Shown: positions 1 to 9,180 of the stretch, one piece after another
Layout: the number at the start of each line of letters is the position of its first letter
How positions within the stretch are numbered: the stretch's first letter is position 1
Assembly (NCBI RefSeq): GCF_008151785.1
Contig: NZ_CP036523.1
Span: 1,116,001-1,180,000 of the forward strand
DNA from: Peptacetobacter hiranonis
GTDB taxonomy: Bacteria; Bacillota; Clostridia; Peptostreptococcales; Peptostreptococcaceae
DNA length: 64,000 nucleotides
Reading direction: 5' to 3'
Position numbers and translations under genes: made by a program
Notes under the pieces: model-generated
What the model was told of the DNA's origin: nothing
The model's input: only the letters and a program-made list of their open reading frames with translations
Database searches by the model: none

Positions 1-2413
1 CATTAACTGCTTCTGGTAAATCGATAAGTGTATAATATCCGTTATTGTTTATATTCTGAACATTTGCATCATATTCTATCCATTTATCATTTTTATAGTC
101 CCAAACATTTACAACAGCTTTATTAGGAGTTGAAGCAAATGCATCTAACCTAGATATTATTGCAATTCTGTTTATTTTATATTCTTCTTTGAATGTTACT
201 ATTGGACCTCTTTTATTGTTTTTATATGATGCTCCAGAGTCCCAGTCTGTTAAAGACCATGCTGTAGTATAATCATTATCAACAACACAATCCTTATCAG
301 TTATAGATATATCTCCATTAGTAAGCTTATCATCTGAAAGAGTTGGGAATTCTACCGATTCTATATTATTTGTAAGCTCATTATATCCATTAGGTGTATT
401 TATAAGGTTGTAGTTTGGAGATACTGGAATAGATATATCTATAGTAGTTCCAATATGGCTCTTTGTTGCACCACTTGTACCTAAATGATTTGTCGCAGTA
501 AGTTTTATTTCATAACTTGCATTATCTTCTAAATCAGAAAGTATAAACTGAGTAGTATTTGTTATAGGATTTTTATTTGCTTTAGTAAACCCTTCTAATC
601 CCGGTATTACTTCATCTTTTGTAGAATTACCTTCTTCTGAATCTATCTTTTTATAGTAAACATCGAAACTCTGTGCTGAACTATGAGCCTTCCAATTTAT
701 ATCAAGTGATTTATATCCGCTTATAATATTTATTCCCTCTGGTGGTTCTGGTTTGGAATTAGGAACAACCATTATATTTACAATACCATTATCATCAGTT
801 ACATCTTTAGGACTATATGTTGCATCTTTACCGTTAGTTCCCATAGTTGCTGGATCTATATTATCTATAACTCCATTTTTTTCGTCGTCTTTCACAGCAT
901 TATATCCACTTTCCCATTCACCATTTACAGACTGTATACTTACTCTATATCTTCTATAAGCTTTTACAGCGCTATATTTAAAGAAGTTTTCAGAAGTTCT
1001 AAATACTTTTGCATTTCCTTGAACTTCACCAGAAGCATTTATTTCTTCTATTTTTATTTCATATCCTGTTATGTTATTCTCTTTATTCCAATATAGAGTC
1101 ATATGTTCGCTACCAGTAGCAGTACTAGTTTCTACCTTATTTACTTTTGGTATATTCATATCTGGCTTTTGTTCTTCTTTATAAACATCATTTATAAATT
1201 CAACTTTTGCTATATTAGCAAGCTTTCTATCACCTTCAGTAGTATTAGTTATCTTTATAGTTATCTTTGCAACAGCTACCTTATTATTAAGATTTATTAC
1301 TATGTTCTTATTTTCTTTTTTATTGTTATCTGTCGTTGTATCATTGTTTTCTGTTCTTAGTAAATTGAAAGATTTTCCCTCTGGTTTAGAAGTATTTTCA
1401 CCAAATTTATATATTTCTTCATTTCCGTTACTATCTGTTACAACAACTGTTCCTTCAGTTGGAGCAACCTCTCCACCTTTTATAACAATTGTCTGCATTT
1501 CTACATACTGTGGAGTATCTGTAGGCTTATTCTTTGATCCAGTAAGATTTAAACTTACTTCTAACGGTTTAGTAGAATCTGTTCCTTTTTCTTTTGATAT
1601 TTTTAAACCATTATTTGACCCAGTTAGTAAATCATTTACAGAACCTGTTACTATTGAATTTTCACTTTTTTCAAGTTCTATTTTTTCAACATCTATTGTC
1701 TGTACCATGTTTTCTGTTTTTAATGTTTCTGATGCCTTTTTGTTTAAATTTTTATGGACATAAGTAAGGTCTGTTATATCAACTTTTCCATCTCTATTTA
1801 AATCATATTCCTCTTCTGATGTACCAATATGATTAAAGATAGTTTCATAGTCTCTATCATCTACTACATTATCTTTGTTTATATTCCCAAATAACATATT
1901 TGCACTATCACTATTATATAAATTATTTACAACTACTTTTTTAGAGAATTCATTTAATTCGATATCACTTGCAATACCTCTAAATCCATTACCATTTATA
2001 TTAATGTTGTAATTTTTGCCTTTAGCTGCTGTAAGATTATTAAATCTAACTTTGTAAACGTATACTTTCCCGCCATCTTTTACTTCTTCAACACCTTTAT
2101 ATCCAAGTGCTTCAACTGAATAAGAATGACCATTGTTATCTTCAAAATTACCTGATTCACCTAATTTTGCAGATAAAAGAGTCTTCTCACCACTCTCACT
2201 TAAATCAACTTTTATCTTAGCATCATCACTATACATTATTGGCATATCAAGTTTTATTTCTACTTCTATATATCCTGTTCTTGTTTTTTCTTGATTAATT
2301 GACTGATCATTCTGATTAGCATCTGGAATATCCATTTCCTCTGCTAAAACCCGTAGCGGCAGATTACTCGTTATAATTGCTGCTGCCAATGCTCCTGAAA
2401 TTACTTTCTTCAT
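1..2413 (-). CDS. Large secreted dockerin / discoidin / fibronectin-III protein (5' part; runs off the left edge)
   Basis: The frame is open from an ATG at 2413, preceded by GGAGG, down to base 1, so only about 804 N-terminal residues are visible. Residues 1-25 form a signal peptide ending LRVLAEE. A cohesin-like beta region (about 35-160) is followed by a dockerin-like pair of calcium loops near residues 174-224 (GNINKDNVVDDRD and DLNRDGKVDITD). A discoidin-like (F5/8 C) segment spans about 240-420, then come at least two fibronectin-III-like modules and a second discoidin-like segment (AWSLTDWDSG...) that reaches the window edge. Proteins built this way are secreted adhesins or glycan- or peptide-acting enzymes. 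Any catalytic domain would lie outside the window, so no enzymatic role is assigned. The domain names come from motif reading, not a profile search. Confidence 0.8.
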   Translation of the reverse strand, partial: MKKVISGALAAAIITSNLPLRVLAEEMDIPDANQNDQSINQEKTRTGYIEVEIKLDMPIMYSDDAKIKVDLSESGEKTLLSAKLGESGNFEDNNGHSYSVEALGYKGVEEVKDGGKVYVYKVRFNNLTAAKGKNYNININGNGFRGIASDIELNEFSKKVVVNNLYNSDSANMLFGNINKDNVVDDRDYETIFNHIGTSEEEYDLNRDGKVDITDLTYVHKNLNKKASETLKTENMVQTIDVEKIELEKSENSIVTGSVNDLLTGSNNGLKISKEKGTDSTKPLEVSLNLTGSKNKPTDTPQYVEMQTIVIKGGEVAPTEGTVVVTDSNGNEEIYKFGENTSKPEGKSFNLLRTENNDTTTDNNKKENKNIVINLNNKVAVAKITIKITNTTEGDRKLANIAKVEFINDVYKEEQKPDMNIPKVNKVETSTATGSEHMTLYWNKENNITGYEIKIEEINASGEVQGNAKVFRTSENFFKYSAVKAYRRYRVSIQSVNGEWESGYNAVKDDEKNGVIDNIDPATMGTNGKDATYSPKDVTDDNGIVNIMVVPNSKPEPPEGINIISGYKSLDINWKAHSSAQSFDVYYKKIDSEEGNSTKDEVIPGLEGFTKANKNPITNTTQFILSDLEDNASYEIKLTATNHLGTSGATKSHIGTTIDISIPVSPNYNLINTPNGYNELTNNIESVEFPTLSDDKLTNGDISITDKDCVVDNDYTTAWSLTDWDSGASYKNNKRGPIVTFKEEYKINRIAIISRLDAFASTPNKAVVNVWDYKNDKWIEYDANVQNINNNGYYTLIDLPEAVN

Positions 2414-2721
2414 TAATTACCTCCTAAACCTCAAAAAATTTTTATTAACATACCAATTCGAATTCCTCTAAACTATTCGAACCTTTCTATTAATTTCCAC
2501 ATAATTTATATTTTATTTTACACATTTAAATATCTACCCCATTTTATAACATTCAATCAAAAAAATCCATCAAAAACTTATAAAAAATTCACTATACATT
2601 CAAAAGTTTCATAACTTCTTAATATTTTTAACTACACACTTAAATTATTTTGAAATATTTAAAAATTAAAACGATAACTTTTTAAAAAATCAAAAAACGT
2701 TTCCCAAAAAAATTAATAAAA
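2414..2721. other. Intergenic upstream region of the dockerin protein
   Basis: This is AT-rich DNA between the dockerin-protein start and the nrdDG terminator. It must hold the promoter of the surface-protein gene. Two copies of the palindrome TTCGAA lie at 2457-2462 and 2476-2481, 19 bp apart, just upstream of the ribosome site, and could be a regulator site. No ORF with a credible ribosome site was seen. Confidence 0.4.
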
Positions 2722-2758
2722 AAAGTGTACAACTTCATATTTAAAAGTTGTACACTTT
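2722..2758 (-). terminator. Rho-independent terminator of nrdDG
   Basis: A 13-bp perfect stem (AAAGTGTACAACT / AGTTGTACACTTT) with an 11-nt loop is followed on the minus strand by a run of T. It lies about 50 bp past the nrdG stop. Confidence 0.85.
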
Positions 2759-2806
2759 ACTAAAATTAATATATTATTTACAATATTTTATAATTCTAAA
2801 ATAATT

Positions 2807-3319
2807 TTACAAAATTTCTTCAAAATCGTAAAGCACTACAGAATCACTCATCAATGTCTTTTTGATATCAATAACTCTCTGATTCTCAGATCCTCTATAT
2901 TTAAGATTTATATTTCTCTTATCAATCTCAAATCTTCCATCCACTAGCACATCTACATATTCTAAAATTTTTCTTCTTTTCTCATCTTCAAGAATCTGTT
3001 CAAGTAAATATCCAGACCAAAGCCAGATGCTTTTACCAGTTTCTTCTTTAACTCTCTTTAACAGATTTGGAAGGCAGTCATCCATAACCTGCTGCATTGG
3101 TTCTCCACCTAAAATATTAACTCCGACAACATTGTCATTCTTTACATAAGAAACAAAATTGTCCTCGTCTTCTTGAGTCCAAACATCTCCAGCTCCAAAA
3201 TCCTGCAGTTCCTTGTTAAAGCAGCCTTTACAATCGTGAGTACATCCTGTCACGAATAATGTCGATCTAACACCTGGTGCATTAGACACATCAAATTTTC
3301 TTATTTTTTCATATCTCAT
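2807..3319 (-). CDS. nrdG: Anaerobic ribonucleotide reductase activating protein
   Basis: A 170-residue radical SAM enzyme that uses a 4Fe-4S cluster and S-adenosylmethionine to install the glycyl radical on NrdD. The cluster motif is visible as GCTHDCKGC (CxxxCxxC) near residue 26, followed by the glycine-rich NILGGEP motif typical of this family. Its length matches NrdG proteins. It starts 17 nt after the nrdD stop, with AGGAG in the gap, so the two are co-transcribed and end at the terminator near 2740. Assignment is firm from motif plus neighbour. Confidence 0.95.
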   Translation of the reverse strand: MRYEKIRKFDVSNAPGVRSTLFVTGCTHDCKGCFNKELQDFGAGDVWTQEDEDNFVSYVKNDNVVGVNILGGEPMQQVMDDCLPNLLKRVKEETGKSIWLWSGYLLEQILEDEKRRKILEYVDVLVDGRFEIDKRNINLKYRGSENQRVIDIKKTLMSDSVVLYDFEEIL

Positions 3320-3336
3320 TCTCTAAAAATCATCTC

Positions 3337-5457
3337 CTATAAATGAAGTACTCTATCCCCAATTTCCTGAGTACGACCTTTATTCCAGAAATTAGTTCCT
3401 ATATATCCACAAGTTCTTCTCATAACCTGCATATCTGCTTCATCTCTATTTCCACAAGAAGGACAATACCATTCTAGATTTTCATCTAATTTTATTTCTC
3501 CTGTGTATCCACATTTGTAGCAAACATCTGGTTTTGTATTTATTTCAGCGTACTGAATGTTGTGGTATATGTAGTTTATAACCTGTTCAACAGCTTCTAA
3601 GTTTCTACTCATATCTGGAACCTCGATGTACGAAATACATCCACCAGAGCTTATTGCGTGGAACTGAGCTTCAAATTTTAACTTACTAAACGCATCTATT
3701 TCTTCACATACATTTACATGGTAACTGTTAGTGTAGTATAGTTTGTCAGTAACGTTTGGTATTTCACCGAATTTCTGTTTATCTATTCTACAGAATCTGT
3801 AAACAAGATTTTCTGCTGGAGTACCGTAAAGTCCAAATCCAAGTCCTGTTTCAGCTTTCCATTCATCACATTTCTTTCTTAAATAGTTCATAACTTCTAG
3901 TGCAAATTCTTCACCTTTTTCAGTAGTGTGGCTAACACCTAGCATAGACTGAACCATTTCGTGTATACCAACATATCCTAAGCTTAATGTTGAATATCCA
4001 TTTTCAAGAAGTTTGTCTATTTTTTCTCCTTTATCTAATCTAGCTATTGCACCATGCTGCCAGTGAATTGGAGAAACATCTGATAAAGTTCCTTTTAACA
4101 TATTATGTCTAACTAAAAGAGCCTCTTTACATAACTCTAATCTCTGATCTAATATATTCCAGAACATATCCATATTTTTATCAGCTATTATAGCTATCTG
4201 AGGTAAGTTTAATGAAACAACACCCTGGTTAAATCTTCCGTACCATTTGTAGTTTCCATTTTCATCTTTATATGGACTTAAATGACTTCTACAGCCCATT
4301 GGAGGGAATGTATTTCCTTCGTAGTTGCTTCTCATTATCTTAGCACTCTGATAATCAGGAACTAATCTCTTAGCAGTACATTCTGCAGCAAGCTTAGTTA
4401 TATAATCGTATTTTCCACCTTCTAGGCAGTTGTGTTCATCTAGTAGGTAAACTAATTTAGGGAAAGCTTCACCAATCTGCTGTCCTTTGTAGTTTTTCAT
4501 ACCTTCTAATCTCTGTCTTATCATTTCTTCACAGATAAGAGCCATTTCTTCTTCGTATTCGCTTCCTTCTTCTATTTCAAGATATATTGTAGCAAATGGG
4601 GCCTGACCATTAGTTGTCATTAGTGTAGATAACTGGTATCTTATCGTCTGGACACCATCTTTTAAATCCTTCATCATCATATCATGAGCTATATCTTTTG
4701 CTAACTCTTCGTTATTGTATTTTTCCATATACATTTTGAAGAATTTATCGTAAGTTCTTCTTAAATATGGTGCTAAGTGTTTTATTGTTATACTCTGTCC
4801 ACCATACTGATTACTTGCAACCTGAGCCATTATCTGAGTTGTAACTGTACAAGCAGTTGAGAATGATTTTGGTGACTCAACCATCTTTTCATTTATAACA
4901 GTTCCGTTATCAAGCATATCCTGTATATTTATTAAGCAGCAGTTGAATATAGACTGTAAAGTGTAGTCCATATCATGCCAATGTATAGCTCCATCATCGT
5001 GAGCCTGCACTATATGAGGAGGAATTAACTTTCTTCTAGCTATATCTCTAGAAACTTCCCCAGCGATAAGATCTCTCTGAGTAGAAGCTATTATAGAGTT
5101 TTTATTAGAATTCTCCTTTAAAATATCTTCATTTGTTTTTGCTATTAATCCAAGTATATTTTCATCAGTAGTATTTACATGTCTTTTGAAAGATTGAACA
5201 GCTCTATATCCTTCATAAGCTCTTGCAGTTTCCTTCTGACCATAGTGAATTAATCTTTCGTAAACATACACCTCTATCTGATGTATAGTAGGTGTAGGCT
5301 TGAAGTTTTCAAAATGTTTTTCAGCATCTATTGATATATTTGAAGCTATCTCCGGAATATATATACCACTTCCGTTTTTCATAGCTTTTAAAATAGCCAC
5401 TTCTATCTTTGTTCTATCAAAAGGAACCGTACTACCATCTCTCTTTATAACCTTCAT
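3337..5457 (-). CDS. nrdD: Anaerobic ribonucleoside-triphosphate reductase, class III
   Basis: A 706-residue glycyl-radical enzyme that makes deoxyribonucleotides without oxygen. The N-terminal about 95 residues form an ATP-cone regulatory domain (MKVIKRDGSTVPFDRTKI). The central barrel carries the conserved HWHDMDY and FNCCLINIQ segments. Near the C-terminus are two CxxC pairs (CYKCG, CPSCG) that bind structural zinc, and then the glycyl-radical loop RTCGYIGTNFWNKGR. All expected key features are present and the length is normal. It leads the nrdD-nrdG operon. Two copies of the string ACCCACAAAAA lie about 70 bp apart in the upstream region, but no convincing NrdR box was recognised. Confidence 0.96.
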   Translation of the reverse strand: MKVIKRDGSTVPFDRTKIEVAILKAMKNGSGIYIPEIASNISIDAEKHFENFKPTPTIHQIEVYVYERLIHYGQKETARAYEGYRAVQSFKRHVNTTDENILGLIAKTNEDILKENSNKNSIIASTQRDLIAGEVSRDIARRKLIPPHIVQAHDDGAIHWHDMDYTLQSIFNCCLINIQDMLDNGTVINEKMVESPKSFSTACTVTTQIMAQVASNQYGGQSITIKHLAPYLRRTYDKFFKMYMEKYNNEELAKDIAHDMMMKDLKDGVQTIRYQLSTLMTTNGQAPFATIYLEIEEGSEYEEEMALICEEMIRQRLEGMKNYKGQQIGEAFPKLVYLLDEHNCLEGGKYDYITKLAAECTAKRLVPDYQSAKIMRSNYEGNTFPPMGCRSHLSPYKDENGNYKWYGRFNQGVVSLNLPQIAIIADKNMDMFWNILDQRLELCKEALLVRHNMLKGTLSDVSPIHWQHGAIARLDKGEKIDKLLENGYSTLSLGYVGIHEMVQSMLGVSHTTEKGEEFALEVMNYLRKKCDEWKAETGLGFGLYGTPAENLVYRFCRIDKQKFGEIPNVTDKLYYTNSYHVNVCEEIDAFSKLKFEAQFHAISSGGCISYIEVPDMSRNLEAVEQVINYIYHNIQYAEINTKPDVCYKCGYTGEIKLDENLEWYCPSCGNRDEADMQVMRRTCGYIGTNFWNKGRTQEIGDRVLHL

Positions 5458-5809
5458 CCAAAATATCCTCCCTTTTTCAATTTTTTCTCTTTAATATCAC
5501 AATATTATATTATAACAGAAATTACCCACAAAAATTTTTTGTTTTTTATTTTTCAATCTCAAAATCACATTGTCGATAATCTATATAATAAATACCCACA
5601 AAAAACATTTGAAAACAAGTATAAACTTCTATATTTACTATTTTATTCTGAGATTATCTATTTCCAACATATCCAGATAAAAAAATTTTTTTAACTTTTT
5701 TCTAAAAAATTTGAGTAAATTTGGAAGCATTGAAATTTCAATTTTTCTATATCGTACAAAAATTTGAGAGAATATAACTAAAATATTTACATAATTATAA
5801 GAAAAAAAT
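5458..5809. other. Upstream region of nrdD, bounded by the IS91-like element
   Basis: Very AT-rich leader of nrdD. A 62-codon reading frame at 5638-5826 on the minus strand has no credible ribosome site, is low-complexity and runs into the mobile element, so it is not called. The promoter must lie between here and the IS end, so the insertion may have displaced native upstream DNA. The minus-strand repeat TTTTTGTGGGT occurs twice. Confidence 0.4.
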
Positions 5810-5820
5810 ATAAAAAATAC

Positions 5821-5857
5821 TGCCACAGAACACCTTTAAAAGGTGTTCTTGTGACAG
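5821..5857. repeat. Terminal hairpin of the IS91-like element, copy 1
   Basis: The imperfect inverted repeat pairs GAACACCTTT with AAAGGTGTTC, and the pairing extends outward through CACA/TGTG. It sits within about 12 bp of the element end, downstream of both genes. The position suggests the rolling-circle origin or terminus hairpin, or a transcription terminator. Copy 2 is at 46926-46962. Confidence 0.75.
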
Positions 5858-5873
5858 TACCTTTAACTGACAC

Positions 5874-6101
5874 CTAACGGTCGTCAGTTTTTTTGTATTC
5901 AAATTTAGCTCCACAATTAGGACAAATTAATTCTGGCATATTTTTTTCATTTAGCGAAGCTATCGCTCCCAATGAAAAGAATGCATCTTGTCTTAGTTCT
6001 TCTAATATAAATTCTGGTACTCCTTTTTCAAATCCACAAGACTTACATTCATAATTGTATAACTTTTGTCCTTTACTCATTTCTTCTAATTCTTTTAGCA
6101 T
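5874..6101 (-). CDS. Zinc-ribbon passenger protein of the IS91-like element, copy 1
   Basis: A 75-residue protein with two CxxC pairs (C19/C22 in YECKSCG and C60/C63 in ICPNCG) separated by a helical linker, as expected for a small zinc ribbon. The AGGAG ribosome site sits six bases before the ATG. It lies 87 bp past the transposase stop, inside the repeated unit, and is identical in both copies, so it travels with the element. The role is unknown. A DNA-binding accessory factor of transposition or a regulator are possibilities, both inferred only from zinc-ribbon character and location. Confidence 0.75.
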   Translation of the reverse strand: MLKELEEMSKGQKLYNYECKSCGFEKGVPEFILEELRQDAFFSLGAIASLNEKNMPELICPNCGAKFEYKKTDDR

Positions 6102-6188
6102 ACTATTTCTCCTAATAATTTTAATTACACTAATTATACACTATTATTTATATTTGAGTATAGCAAAGCTAGCCTATTTAATAGACTT

Positions 6189-7463
6189 TTAAAATAATTC
6201 TTTTTGTGTTGTTGTATTCAAAGAAATTTCTTTTTCTATAATTTCTTCGTAGATTATTCTTTTATAATTTGATTTATCTAGTACATTATATATTAATCCA
6301 TATTTATAATGCCATATTTCCCATAGAATCATGTCTTTTCCACACTTTTTACAAATATAAGGATTTACTCCAAATGATTCTATCAATCTATCTTTAAAAT
6401 TTTTCTTTACTGTATTCTTCTTTTTTATCAGCTTAGATATATTTCTGTGTCTCATAAAATTATATAATTTCAATATTTCTATGCTTAATTTATTTTTTAC
6501 TCTTGAATATAGACCGTATCTTCTTGCAACTCTAAAACCCTTCGGGTGAATATGTTGGGTTATTTTACCTATAAATTCTAATACATTTACAGTTATTTCT
6601 CTTTTTCCCTTAGGTTTTTTGTTTTCATACCAGTAAGTTACATTTTTCCCATCGTAATTAATTATTCTATACTCAGCGATAGCTGGTCTAGCCAAATATC
6701 TACCTATATATTGAGTTGCCTGTTTTATATTAGTTAAACGTCTTTCTGCATTTACATAGAATTCTTTCTTATATAACTTATTTATCAAATTTCTAGTTTT
6801 TCTATCTCTAAAGTTGTTTTTTATTATATCTAGTACCAACTTTCGCCATACTTTTTTCATATATGTATACGGTATGAAATCTAATTTTTTAAACCACTTA
6901 TTATTTCTATCTATTCCACCTTCGGTGTATAAGGCATGTATGTGAGGATTCCATTTTAAATCTCCACCAAAAGTGTGTACTACAGCAATTACCCCTAATT
7001 CATAATCTCCATTTGTTTTCTTTTTATGAAAACTATCTAATACCTTATATGTAGCATCTTGTAAATCTTTTAAAAGCTCTCGCTTTCTGTAGAAATAGAC
7101 TCTTAACTCCTCTGGAATTGTGAAAACTGCATGTCTATGAGAAACATCAAGAATATTTTCTACCTGTTTTTCTGCCCATTCCATAGAATATTTTCTTCCA
7201 CACTTTGTGCAAAACTTACTTTTACAAGTGAACCCTTGAATATACTCCTCTCCACAGTCTATACATTTATGTTTTATATATCCTTTTTCTATATTTCCAC
7301 AATTTAAAGCCTTTATTACAGTATTTTCTATCTGATCCCTCATTTCTCTTCTAACTTTATTCCAATATTTTAGTTTGAATTCTTCAAAGTGATTTTTTAA
7401 TATTTTCTTAATGATTTTTTCATCTTTTTGTTTTTTCAATACATTCATATTACTATTGTACAT
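6189..7463 (-). CDS. IS91-family HUH/Y2 transposase, copy 1
   Basis: A 424-residue single-strand transposase. An N-terminal zinc-binding module uses cysteines at about 67, 70, 80, 85 and 88 (KCIDCG, TCKSKFCTKCG). The metal-binding HUH motif is NPHIHAL (H174, H176), preceded by VVHTFGGDL. The paired catalytic tyrosines lie in QYIGRYLARP (Y252, Y256), with the YxxxY spacing of the IS91 Y2 class. Further C-terminal are the THxHPKGFRVARRYGLYS block and a second zinc-type CKKCG. The gene looks intact and its protein is identical to copy 2, so the element may be active or recently moved. Confidence 0.92.
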   Translation of the reverse strand: MYNSNMNVLKKQKDEKIIKKILKNHFEEFKLKYWNKVRREMRDQIENTVIKALNCGNIEKGYIKHKCIDCGEEYIQGFTCKSKFCTKCGRKYSMEWAEKQVENILDVSHRHAVFTIPEELRVYFYRKRELLKDLQDATYKVLDSFHKKKTNGDYELGVIAVVHTFGGDLKWNPHIHALYTEGGIDRNNKWFKKLDFIPYTYMKKVWRKLVLDIIKNNFRDRKTRNLINKLYKKEFYVNAERRLTNIKQATQYIGRYLARPAIAEYRIINYDGKNVTYWYENKKPKGKREITVNVLEFIGKITQHIHPKGFRVARRYGLYSRVKNKLSIEILKLYNFMRHRNISKLIKKKNTVKKNFKDRLIESFGVNPYICKKCGKDMILWEIWHYKYGLIYNVLDKSNYKRIIYEEIIEKEISLNTTTQKELF

Positions 7464-7511
7464 AAGTTTTCCACAGTTTTAAATTATTATAATTTCCTTA
7501 GGAATAAAAAA

Positions 7512-7529
7512 GGACTTCCGAAGAAGTCC
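7512..7529 (-). terminator. Rho-independent terminator of the CWB2-CAP gene, abutted by the IS
   Basis: GGACTTC/GAAGTCC stem with a four-base loop, followed on the minus strand by six T that form the IS boundary. It lies 12 bp past the stop of the surface-protein gene. Confidence 0.85.
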
Positions 7530-7540
7530 ATGATTATCAT

Positions 7541-9004
7541 TTATTTTCTTGAAAAAGCACCTGTTGCATAAATATTTCCATTTCCACTATAAATACTAAC
7601 ACCCATATAATTATCCCAATCACTTGTCATTGACTGTTCATGACCTGTAGATCTCTGCCATCTTTCAAAAGCTTCTCTTGCTAATCCTTTTGCAGATTTA
7701 CCATAATCACCTATAACACCAGTTATTATCTCCTGTCCGTATTTTGAACCTGTTCCTGCAAAAACTTCAGGATAAATAGTATCTATCATTAAATATGGGT
7801 ACCTACCATTATTCGTCCATTTGTCTTTATAATATTGTGTTTTACTATCATCATAGTTATGTTCAAAATAATTTAAATCGATCATATGTTTAGATTTTAG
7901 ATAAGTCATTTTTTCTTGTAATGGATGCGGTGTTAACTTATTTAACCCTTTTGAAGCTCTATAATTATTTACTAATATATAAAACTCTTCTCTAAATTCT
8001 GATTGATATGCATCAGAGTTTATATTTATATTCCCATCTGGTTTAACTGGTTTATTTTCTTCTGGATTTGGTTTCTGTGTTCCACCGTCTGGTTTCTGTC
8101 CATCTGGTTTAACCGGTTTATTTTCTTCTGGTTTAGCTGAACCTCCAAAATTCATACCACCAACCTGAACAGTGTCTTTACCATTTAATATACTGTTATC
8201 TGATTTAGCTGAAACTAAAACAACACCATCATTTTTAGCTAATGGAGAAACAGTTAAAGCATCTACTAAAGGATTACCTTTTGTGAAGTATAATTTTGAA
8301 GAATTTGGATAGAATTTGTTTACAACAACTCTATTAGTTTTATATCTATCTGAACCACTTAATCTTATTGCACCAAATTTATTTACTAAAGAATTTGAAA
8401 CAACTTCATTACCACCAACTACATAATATTTAACACCAGGTCTTTTAACCTCATTTGAAGATTTACCATTTGTTAATATTATTGGTGCTTTATCTCTTGC
8501 AGCAATTGAAGCTACAGACATTGCATCCGCTTCACCTTTATTTCCATTAACTACGAATGCTTTATTGTAATTTCCTACTATCTCTGCAACATTCTCAGAA
8601 GTTTCTATTCTGTTTGCACCCTGTATTCTTATATAAGTTACATCACCTAATGAGTCAACAACTCTCTGACTTACTGCTGCTTCACCACCTATGACATAAA
8701 CTCTTTTAACATTTCTAAGTCTCTGCATTGTAGCTGCAGGTATAGAATCTTTTTTAACTAATAATATAGGAGCATTTTCCTTACCTGCTAATGAAGATGC
8801 AGAAAGACCATCTGCTAAAGATTTGTCTGCATTTACAAGTATAGCTGTATCATAATTACCCATTTTATCAGCTATCTTTGCAGCAGTTTCATATCTGTTT
8901 GCACCAACTATCTCTGTTTTTGTTGCTGCTGATACTGGCGCTATTGAAGTACCAAGTAACACTGCACATAATGCTAATGAACTTGCCTTTTCTTTAAATT
9001 TCAT
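7541..9004 (-). CDS. Cell-wall-anchored CWB2-CAP protein
   Basis: A 487-residue exported surface protein. Residues 1-26 are a signal peptide (ending PVSAAT). Residues 27-290 hold three CWB2 repeats, each with the NRYETAAKIA/NRIETSENVA/DRYKTNRVVV pattern and the VYVIGG or YYVVGG core. These anchor clostridial proteins to the wall through an anionic polymer. A proline/lysine-rich spacer (about 292-325, PEENKPVKPDG repeated) leads to a CAP/SCP-like domain (335-487) with HMIDLNYFEHNYDD and WQRSTGHEQSM. The CAP fold is widespread in secreted proteins of unknown biochemical role. The ATG follows GGAGG. A TATG microsatellite lies about 145 bp upstream of the start. It is a paralogue of the genes at 18200 and 20098. 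Confidence 0.9.
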   Translation of the reverse strand: MKFKEKASSLALCAVLLGTSIAPVSAATKTEIVGANRYETAAKIADKMGNYDTAILVNADKSLADGLSASSLAGKENAPILLVKKDSIPAATMQRLRNVKRVYVIGGEAAVSQRVVDSLGDVTYIRIQGANRIETSENVAEIVGNYNKAFVVNGNKGEADAMSVASIAARDKAPIILTNGKSSNEVKRPGVKYYVVGGNEVVSNSLVNKFGAIRLSGSDRYKTNRVVVNKFYPNSSKLYFTKGNPLVDALTVSPLAKNDGVVLVSAKSDNSILNGKDTVQVGGMNFGGSAKPEENKPVKPDGQKPDGGTQKPNPEENKPVKPDGNININSDAYQSEFREEFYILVNNYRASKGLNKLTPHPLQEKMTYLKSKHMIDLNYFEHNYDDSKTQYYKDKWTNNGRYPYLMIDTIYPEVFAGTGSKYGQEIITGVIGDYGKSAKGLAREAFERWQRSTGHEQSMTSDWDNYMGVSIYSGNGNIYATGAFSRK

Positions 9005-9147
9005 AAATTTACCTCCATCTCACATCAATTTTAGAGTATAAAAAAAGCACAGAAAATTTAATCATATAAATATTAATTTATATAATTATTCTGCACTTGT
9101 TTTAACTGTATTAATTTTTTTAAGGACATAATTATTCTAGGATTTTC

Positions 9148-9180
9148 TATGTATGTATGTATGTATGTATGTATGTATAC
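9148..9180. repeat. TATG tetranucleotide microsatellite
   Basis: About seven uninterrupted TATG units lie in the 349-bp gap between element A and the CWB2-CAP start at 9004 (9005-9353). They sit 144-176 bp upstream of the start codon. The rest of the gap is AT-rich and holds no gene. The repeat length could change by slippage and alter promoter spacing. Confidence 0.85.

Larger units (their letters stand above)
5810..7511 (-). mobile_element. IS91-like insertion sequence, copy 1
   Basis: A 1702-bp segment repeated, apparently without change, at 46915-48616. Boundaries were set by where the two copies stop matching: position 5809/46914 on one side, and inside an A-run at 7511/48616 on the other. 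It holds an HUH/Y2 transposase and a 75-residue zinc-ribbon gene, both on the minus strand. A strong hairpin near the distal end (5821-5857) and a short palindrome (TTCCTTAGGAA) near the transposase end replace the inverted terminal repeats of DDE elements. This fits rolling-circle IS91-type transposons. No target duplication is evident. The element abuts a terminator hairpin on its high-coordinate side. Confidence 0.88.

Noticed and set aside
753-1763. Three plus-strand frames within the first 2.4 kb
   Set aside because: They are antisense to the long open dockerin-protein frame, which has signal peptide and clear domains.
5458-5640. NrdR boxes upstream of nrdD
   Set aside because: Repeated ACCCACAAAAA strings were seen, but no pair of palindromic boxes at the expected spacing.
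5638-5826. 62-codon frame upstream of nrdD
   Set aside because: Low-complexity Phe/Ile/Lys sequence in AT-rich DNA with no ribosome site, and its start overlaps the mobile element end.
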